In this document: positions 7,533-13,227 of the stretch, in pieces
Numbering within the stretch: position 1 is the first letter of the stretch
Layout: each line of letters begins with the position of its first letter
Source: Lobulomyces angularis
Taxonomy: Eukaryota > Chytridiomycota > Chytridiomycetes > Lobulomycetales > Lobulomycetaceae
Assembly: GCA_027604685.1 (NCBI GenBank)
Contig: JADHYX010000193.1
Location: 11,247 to 24,473, forward strand
Length of the DNA stretch: 13,227 nucleotides
Direction: 5' to 3'
Notes under the pieces: generated by a model
Seen by the model: the letters and a program-made list of their open reading frames with translations, nothing else
The model's database searches: none
Told to the model about the DNA's origin: nothing
Made by a program: the position numbers and the translations under genes

Positions 7533-9434
7533 ATGTCTTCAATATACAATTTTCTTTTGTCACAACGAAGAAAGCTTTTTATTGTAACTGGATTTGCTGC
7601 TGCCGTTTGGGGTTTGGGAAAATATGCACAGACTAAATTACTCGAAATAAACACTGAAATTGGTAAATTTTAAAAAAAAAGAAATTCGATAAATTTTTGT
7701 TTTGCTTTTTGAATTAATGATTTAATCTACTAGATTTACAGAGGACTGCGAAAGCTAATGTAAAAAGAAGGTATGTAATAAAAGTTTAATTTTCTTAATT
7801 ACTTTTTCTTCCATTTATTTACGATAAAATTACAATTTTAATCATTTTTTTTTTTTTTTTTTTTTAATTATTTAAATTTTTTTTTTTTTTGTTAGGTTCC
7901 AGCAAAATCAACAAGATTGCACCTTTACCATACTTTCACTTTTACCAACTCTGTCTGATAATATTTTGACTAATCAAAATGTTGAATTGTTAATTTATGA
8001 ACTTCAGCAAAAAAAAAATTCAAATGAAAAAAATAATGATAAATTACACAAATATAAACAGTGGGAGGAACTAAAATTAATGAGTAAGTATTTTCATTTT
8101 CGATTATTGTTATATTTTTTTTTATTCTTTAAATTTACTGTAATTTTTTTAATAATTTTTTTCTACTTTTTTTTATTTTATTTTAATACTGACTTATTTT
8201 ATCTTTTAGCCTTTTCTAGAACAATCACCTCACTATACTTGGTGACGTTTTTGATATTGTTTACAAATACACAATTGAATCTTTTAGGCAGATATATATA
8301 TTTAGACTCAATTTCAAGTATTCATAACAAATATGATCCAGATGGTGATAATAATTTTACTGGAAATGATGGTGATTATAATAATAATGACGACAAGGAT
8401 TCCAATCAGAATTCCTTACAAATTTGTGAAGGTATTTTTTATTTTTTTTTATTAATTTAATATTTTTTTTTTATTTTTTTATTTTTTTTTTTATGCAAGG
8501 GAGCAAAAAGTGTATTTCTACAGAAACAGAGAGAAAGTTCTTGACATTTACTTGGTTTTTATTAAATAAAGGTTGGAAACGTGTTTCTGACATGGTTGAG
8601 CGGTCAGTTCAAAAGGTTATGGGCGAGTAAGTGAAATGCATAAACCAAGTTTAAATTTTATTTTTTTTTTTTTGTTTTTCTTTAGAATGACAATAAAAAA
8701 TTTAACTACCTTTGAGTCATTTTTGGATATTTTAAAAGGTATAAGAACTGATATTGAGGAAGCACCAGAATTTATGTATAAAAAAAAAAAATAAAAATGA
8801 AATTTTTAATAATTGGTGAAGCCTGCACCAAATTTTGTTACCCGAAGAAGGAGAAGAAAAAGAAGTTTTAAAAGAAGGGCTAACTAATATTTCAGAAAAT
8901 GATCCAAAAATCACAGTGGATGAGGAGCTAAAGGGATTGTTAGATGAAACTAGAGATTTGTTTGAAAGGTAAATGTTTTAATTTTTTTTTTTTTTTTTTT
9001 TTTTTGTAATTTAATTTTTTTTTTTTTTTTAAAGTGATGATTTTAACATGGTGGCTAAAGAATGTTTACACAATATATTCAAAAAATTTGAACAAAATGT
9101 AGAAACATTATATTATCCAGATTTAGAAACAACAAAAGAAAATATTAAGAGTCAAGTGACTAATTTAGATGAAAAAGAAGAAATAGATGGAAAAAAATTC
9201 CAAACTGGAGTAATTTATGAAACTAAAAGCTTAGAATTACCAATAGCGAAGTTAATTCCAAGTGTCAGTAAAGTGTGTCACTCTATTTTAAATGGATGTC
9301 CAAACGAATATGTAGAGGTTAGTAATCATACACCCTTAATGCAACATTTAAACTTTTTGTTACTTTAGGCTGTTGCAAGTCAAAGTGATTTAAAAACTTT
9401 TAGTGTAATTATTTATACCGGATGGGAAGAATAA
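7533..9434 (+). CDS. PEX3: Peroxin-3, peroxisomal membrane biogenesis factor
   Basis: Integral peroxisomal membrane protein that docks PEX19 carrying newly made membrane proteins. Nine exons: 7533-7662, 7734-7770, 7896-8083, 8210-8431, 8500-8626, 8686-8775, 8822-8968, 9035-9317, 9369-9434; 429 residues (yeast about 440, human 373). N-terminal SQRRKLFIVTGFAAAVWGLG gives the basic cluster plus membrane anchor that target PEX3. Family blocks follow in order: RFQQNQQDCTFTILSLLPTL (56-75), TFSRTITSLY and QLNLLGRYIYLDSI (140-153), FTFTWFLLNKGW, LLDETRDLFES near 314, and the C-terminal TFSVIIYTGW. Residues about 158-187 are an Asp/Asn-rich insertion next to the conserved LGRYIYLDS block. Exon 2 is only 37 nt. 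Introns 4, 6 and 7 end in AAG. Intron 3 is stop-free and a multiple of three. Kozak context is A-rich (gtaaaATG). It diverges from TFB5 and converges on RPC6. Confidence 0.93.
8084..8209 (+). other. Stop-free 126-nt intron of PEX3
   Basis: Strong donor GTAAGT, acceptor tttttag. Length 126 is a multiple of three with no stop in frame, so the reading frame runs through. Retention would insert 42 mainly Phe/Leu/Tyr/Ile residues between WEELKLM and TFSRTITSLY. Splicing restores the contiguous PEX3 pattern (family WEELK followed closely by F-R-T). Confidence 0.85.
8982..9030 (+). repeat. Long T homopolymers inside PEX3 intron 7
   Basis: Two T-runs of 24 nt (8982-9005) and 16 nt (9015-9030) separated by a short spacer, filling the intron up to its aaag acceptor. 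Comparable runs of 19-22 nt occur at 3664-3682, 7348-7369 and 7845-7865. Runs of this kind are prone to length variation and sequencing error. Confidence 0.8.
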
Positions 9435-9931
9435 AAAAAAAAAAAGTAATAAAAGTGGATGGAATTTAATGTTATAAAGTTTTCCCCTCCAAAAATTTTT
9501 TATTTTTTTCTCTTTTTTGTTTTTTTTTTAATTTAATGTATTCTCTTTTTATTATTTTTATCAATTAAATTTTTTATATCAAAAATAAATTAATTTTCAT
9601 TTATTTTACTTTTTTTTTTTAAAAAATTATTTTCTTTTTTTTTTTTTTTTTTCAATACATGTACAATAATAATAATTTTTATCTTATTATTTTTCTGATT
9701 TTATATATTTTCATTTTTATTATTATTATCAATATTAAAACTATTATTATTATTTTGTATTAAAAAAAATAAATAAATAAATAAAATTAAAAAAAATTAA
9801 AAAAAATTTAAAGCAATAAATATTAAAATTAAAAAAAAAAAAGAAATGGTTGGTATATATAGGAAAAAAAGAGAAAAAAAAAAGAAAGTAATTTTTTTCT
9901 TTTCTTTTTTTGGTAATTTTTTTTTTTGTGA
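9435..9931. other. Convergent intergenic spacer with A/T microsatellites
   Basis: 497 nt, the longest gene-free stretch, between the stops of PEX3 (+) and RPC6 (-). It contains an A-run right after the PEX3 stop (9433-9445), T-runs (9610-9620; 18 nt at 9635-9652), trinucleotide TTA/TAA clusters (about 9665-9760), an AAAT tetranucleotide run (about 9766-9784) and A8-type repeats. Minus-strand ORFs here are low-complexity Phe/Ile/Asn/Lys and not credible. It must hold both transcripts' 3' ends. Confidence 0.6.
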
Positions 9932-11681
9932 CTACCAATCCGATAGCCATTCTTTATAAAAAATGCATGTAACAGGGTTGACGGGACCACCTAATATTTT
10001 GAATTGAAATTTGAAAGATTATTCAGATTTTTTCAATTTTTTTATTTTACCATCACCACAAAAGGAGAATACTTTACAGCGACCTAGAAACAAAGTTAAA
10101 AAAAAATATATCAAAATATATATATTATTTTTTTTTTGTTAAATACCACATGGAATATCACCTAATCCAAAACTTTCATCGATTAGGTCGCCTCTTTTAT
10201 TTGCAACATATACATAATCGTCTTCGTCATCCAATTCGATCTCATCTTCAAAGTCTTCTTGTTCCTCATCATCATCATTATCCGAATCTTTTGGACCACT
10301 CAAATTAATTCTTTTATGAACTTTACCTGATTTAATTTTTTTTTTTTAATTTTTAAAAATTAAAATTTTTTTTTTTTACTTACCATCATAAATTAAACCG
10401 TTAATTAGTTGAATTATATCGTCCTTGGACAAGGTTATAGAAGTTATTCCAGTTTTTTTTATGAATCTTAAAATTGAGGCAGCTTTATTAATAATAAAAA
10501 AAAAAAAAAAAAAAATTAACAATAACAATAAAATATTCACCTGTTGGGTAATGTTTATAATTATAGGGAAAAATAGCATTTTTATCTTGAGGAAAACTTT
10601 TTGAAGTTATAAATGCTAAACATTGTTTAGATAAAGCCTCAACAAAAGCTGCATCAAAATCTTGATCAGTATACCTAATCAAAAAATTGTTAACAAATGA
10701 ATAGTTGTATAGTCACTATTTACCATGGTCCACCTGTAACTTCAACACTAGGCTCCAAATCGTATAGCATATAAACTTTCCTTGTAGCATTCTTTGGAAA
10801 AAAAAAAATAAAAAAATGAACTTTTATTGAAATGTAACAGATATTTTCATGTAATTAAAAACACATTATTACCTTAACTGGTTTGATAGACTTAATAATT
10901 AATTTTTTTTCCAGACTTTTTATGACAGAAGTAACAATTTGAGAATGAATCTGAGTCTTTTGTTTAATGTCTTTTATCCAAATTCCTTTATTATATAAAA
11001 AAAAAAAAAAGAAAAATTATGAAAAAGTTAAAAAAAAATAATTGAAAATATTATTGTTATACCTTTATTTCCAGAACTTTTAATTTGATTAAAGATCATT
11101 CGCTCATTATCATCCATACCAGCGGTTCTTTTATAAAAAAAAATAAATTGTAAAAATTTTAAAAAAAAAAAAATTTGCAAAAAAAAAGGTTTGAAATTAA
11201 AAAAAGTAATATGTAGGATCAATAATAATAATTATTTTTTTTTTTTATTTACTTTGAAATTTCCTCACGATTTTTTGCCTTGAATGCTAAAGTGTCTCCA
11301 ATAGTCATAAAATCAACCAAACTCTTAATTTTTTTTTTTTTTTTAAAAAAAATTAAACTGATAAATAAAAAAAAAAGAAAATAATCGTAAAAGAAAAAAG
11401 TGTGATTAAAAGATCAAATTTTAGTTTTTTTTAAAAAAATCTGATACTCTTGCTGCCAATTTATTCATGTGAGTAACAATATCTTCAGAAACCCATCCTG
11501 GAAATTCCTCCAATAAAACATTCACAGTTGCTCCCTAAAATAGAAGTTTTTCAAAGAGATAAGAAACTCTTTTAATTATTGTTTGTACAGTTGGATATCT
11601 TTTTAACGTCTCATATAGTTGATCCTGCTGTTGCTGCTCTTGAGTTGATGACGTTTTTTGCTTTTTAGCTTTCGGTGGCAT
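9932..11681 (-). CDS. RPC34: RNA polymerase III subunit RPC6 (RPC34/POLR3F)
   Basis: Part of the Pol III heterotrimer that helps open the promoter and contacts TFIIIB. Eleven exons (5' to 3', minus): 11681-11589, 11534-11448, 11323-11253, 11127-11063, 10985-10873, 10791-10724, 10674-10541, 10482-10384, 10326-10147, 10083-10051, 9990-9932; 333 residues, close to the usual 315-320. Tandem winged-helix signatures: TAGMDDNERMIFNQIK with SSGNKGIW, TKT-like KQKTQIHSQIVTSVIKSLEK, SIKPVKNATRKVYMLYDLEP, GGPWYTDQDFD, and FIKKTGITSITLSKDDI with GLIYDGKV. The C-terminus keeps four Cys at 303, 306, 312 and 323 (C-x2-C-x5-C-x10-C), the spacing of the family's 4Fe-4S site, ending YKEWLSDW. A strongly acidic stretch lies at about 258-285, before the cluster. 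Five of ten acceptors are AAG. Its start is 184 nt from the divergent Vps2 start. Confidence 0.94.
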
Positions 11682-11865
11682 ATTTATTATTATAATTAAT
11701 TTTTAATTTTTTTTTTAAAGTGATCCAAAAAAAATTGAACTTCTTTTTAAAAAAAAAAAAAAAAAATTTTTTTTTTGCATAATCAATACTTTAAACAAAT
11801 TATTTTATTTTTTTTTTATATTATTCTTCAATTTTTTTTAATAAAAAACTTTCTATACTTCAAAC
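11682..11865. promoter_or_regulatory. Divergent upstream region, RPC6 and Vps2
   Basis: 184 nt separating start codons that point apart, so both promoters and 5' UTRs must fit here. It contains an A-run of 19 nt (11748-11766) directly followed by a T-run (11767-11776), with other T tracts at 11706-11716 and 11808-11817. No specific factor site can be named. Confidence 0.5.
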
Positions 11866-11871
11866 ATGCAA
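11866..11871 (+). other. Six-nucleotide first coding exon of Vps2
   Basis: ATGCAA followed directly by a strong donor GTACGT; the next exon begins TTTTTATTTGG after aatcaag. Joined, they give MQFLFGSKK, aligned with the expected Vps2 N-terminus. No ATG in frame lies just ahead of exon 2, which supports the tiny coding exon; the transcribed exon is longer because it includes 5' UTR. Confidence 0.8.
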
Positions 11872-13077
11872 GTACGTAACTTTTTTTTGTTTTAGAAAAA
11901 ATAAAATTAGTTAATCAATTATTATTTTTAATCTCTAATTTTAAAAAAAAATTTATTTTTTTTTTTTAATCAAGTTTTTATTTGGAAGTAAAAAAAGGTA
12001 AAAAAAAATTAAATTACAATAAGCATAAGAGAGTAAACGAAAAAAATTATTTTTAATTAAAATGAAAAAAAAATAAATACTTTAAAGTCCTGCAGAATTA
12101 TTAAGAATTCATCAGAGAGCTTTACAAAAAGCGCAAAGGGAAATGGATAGGGAAAGGCAAAAGTTAGAACAGCAAGAAAAGAAACTAATTCTAGATATAA
12201 AAAATACTGCAAAAAAAAACCAGATGAGTGCTTGCAAAGTTATGGCTCTAGATCTAGTCAGAACTAGAAAAAATATTCAAAAGTTTTATCAAATGCGAAC
12301 TCAACTGCAAGCAGTTAGTTTAAGAATTCAAGTATAATAACAAAAAGCAATAAAGATATTAATTTTGCATTTTTATTTATTTTATTCCATTCTATTTTTT
12401 AAATTATACGTAATATTCTAGACATTGAGATCAAATCAAGCTATGGCAGAAGCAATGAAGGGAGTTACTAAAGCTATGAAAACTATGAATAAACAAATTA
12501 ATCTACCGCAAATACAAAAAATTATGATGGATTTTGAAAAAGAGAGTGAAATTTTGGATATGAAAGATGAAATGATGAATGATGCTATGGATGATGCTAT
12601 GTAAGTTTTATTTTTTATTTTTTCATTATTTTCCTTTTTTTTTTTTTTTTTTGTTATAATGTTGATTGCTCAAATTCTTAATATCAAGAAAAAAAAGAAA
12701 ATTTTTTTTTATTTTTTTATTATTTAAATCTTATCAATTTAAATTTAAAGGGAAGATGAAAATGATGAGGAGGAAAGTGATGCCATTGTCGATCAAGTCC
12801 TGGATGAAATTGGAATAAATCTAAATGAAAAATTGGTATCAAAAAAAAAAAAAAATTGAACTTACTAATTGCTAAAAAAAACAAATTTTTTTTTTATCTA
12901 GGTTGAAGCTCCATCTGGAAAATTAGGAGAAGGAAGAATTAAAGAATCTGGTCAACCGATGTTGGCAAATGGGGATGGTATATATTAAAAAATGAAAAAT
13001 TTTTTTTTTTATTGTTTTTCTGATTTATAGATGATTTGCAAGCAAGATTAGATAGTTTACGATCAGATAAAAAGTAA
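11866..13077 (+). CDS. VPS2: ESCRT-III subunit Vps2 (CHMP2A-like)
   Basis: ESCRT-III subunit that co-polymerises with Vps24 on endosomal and other membranes and recruits the AAA-ATPase Vps4 for membrane scission. Seven exons: 11866-11871, 11975-11997, 12088-12331, 12422-12600, 12751-12835, 12902-12977, 13031-13077; 219 residues, normal for the family. Start MQFLFGSKKSPAELLR matches the family opening W-L-F-G-x-K-x-T-P-x-E. The basic helical hairpin (MDRERQKLEQQEKKL; KVMALDLVRTRKNIQKF; QLQAVSLRIQTLRSNQAM) is highly conserved, followed by the acidic half (MEDENDEEESDAIVDQVLDE) and a C-terminal MIM1 motif for Vps4 (LQARLDSLR, 207-215). Exon 1 encodes just Met-Gln. Introns 1, 2 and 4 end in AAG. 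It is complete, with stop at 13075-13077. Confidence 0.95.
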
Positions 13078-13227
13078 ATTTTCTTTTTATTTTTTTCTAA
13101 TTTTTATTTAATAATTGTATGTAATATGCTTTTTGTTTCCTTTTTTGAGATTGTAAAATATAGTTATACTTTTTATTTTATTTTATTTTTTTTTTGACGA
13201 TGATATAATAAAAAATTATTTTAAAGT
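13078..13227 (+). other. 3' flank of Vps2 to window edge
   Basis: 150 nt of A/T-rich sequence holding the Vps2 3' UTR. AATAAA-type words near 13206-13213 could serve for polyadenylation, but chance matches are common at this composition. No further gene is visible. Confidence 0.45.

Noticed and set aside
8732..8914. Minus-strand ORF of 60 codons
   Set aside because: Antisense to PEX3 exons 6 and 7, which are conserved; low-complexity Ser/Phe product.
9660..9790. AAAT and TTA repeats as a transposon end or a replication origin
   Set aside because: Simple microsatellite composition without inverted repeats, target duplication or any transposase-like ORF.
9750..9950. Minus-strand ORF of 66 codons rich in Phe, Asn, Ile and Lys
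   Set aside because: Reads through the A/T microsatellites of the convergent spacer and overlaps the last RPC6 exon in another frame; composition only.

Overview
The window is a compact, very AT-rich, intron-dense stretch of a eukaryotic nuclear genome. It carries eight protein-coding genes, which I rebuilt as 46 short introns (39 to 173 nt), nearly all with GT...AG ends and T-rich interiors. Reading frames join across every proposed junction. In seven genes the joined product matches a known family along its length. The content (mitoribosomal uS10m, PEX3, TFIIH TFB5, Pol III RPC6, ESCRT-III Vps2/CHMP2, and a rhodanese plus dual-specificity phosphatase) and a Cys-rich protein with a GPI-signal-like tail suggest an opisthokont, most likely an AT-rich early-diverging fungus. 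PEX3 implies peroxisomes. This placement is inference; no rRNA or marker tree is available here.

Layout: uS10m (+, 18-795); hexokinase with a hydrophobic N-terminal segment (+, 1083-3029); MAP-kinase-phosphatase-like protein (+, 3302-5252); an unrecognised Cys-rich, probably GPI-anchored protein (-, 5530-6670, 5' end uncertain); TFB5 (-, 7024-7303); PEX3 (+, 7533-9434); RPC6 (-, 9932-11681); Vps2 (+, 11866-13077). TFB5/PEX3 and RPC6/Vps2 are divergent pairs sharing 229 and 184 bp upstream regions. The phosphatase and the Cys-rich gene, and PEX3 and RPC6, are convergent pairs. Intergenic DNA is short and dominated by A/T homopolymers.

The genes do not form an operon or one pathway; they are unrelated housekeeping functions (mitochondrial translation, glycolysis, signalling, cell surface, transcription, peroxisome biogenesis, membrane remodelling). 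I found no mobile element, CRISPR array, tRNA, rRNA or obvious transferred system. The points worth a second look are the unrecognised Cys-rich surface protein, the membrane-anchored hexokinase, two stop-free introns of length 3n (one would add a hydrophobic segment to PEX3), tiny exons (6 and 20 nt), and a high share of AAG 3' splice sites (16 of 46, against 4 CAG).
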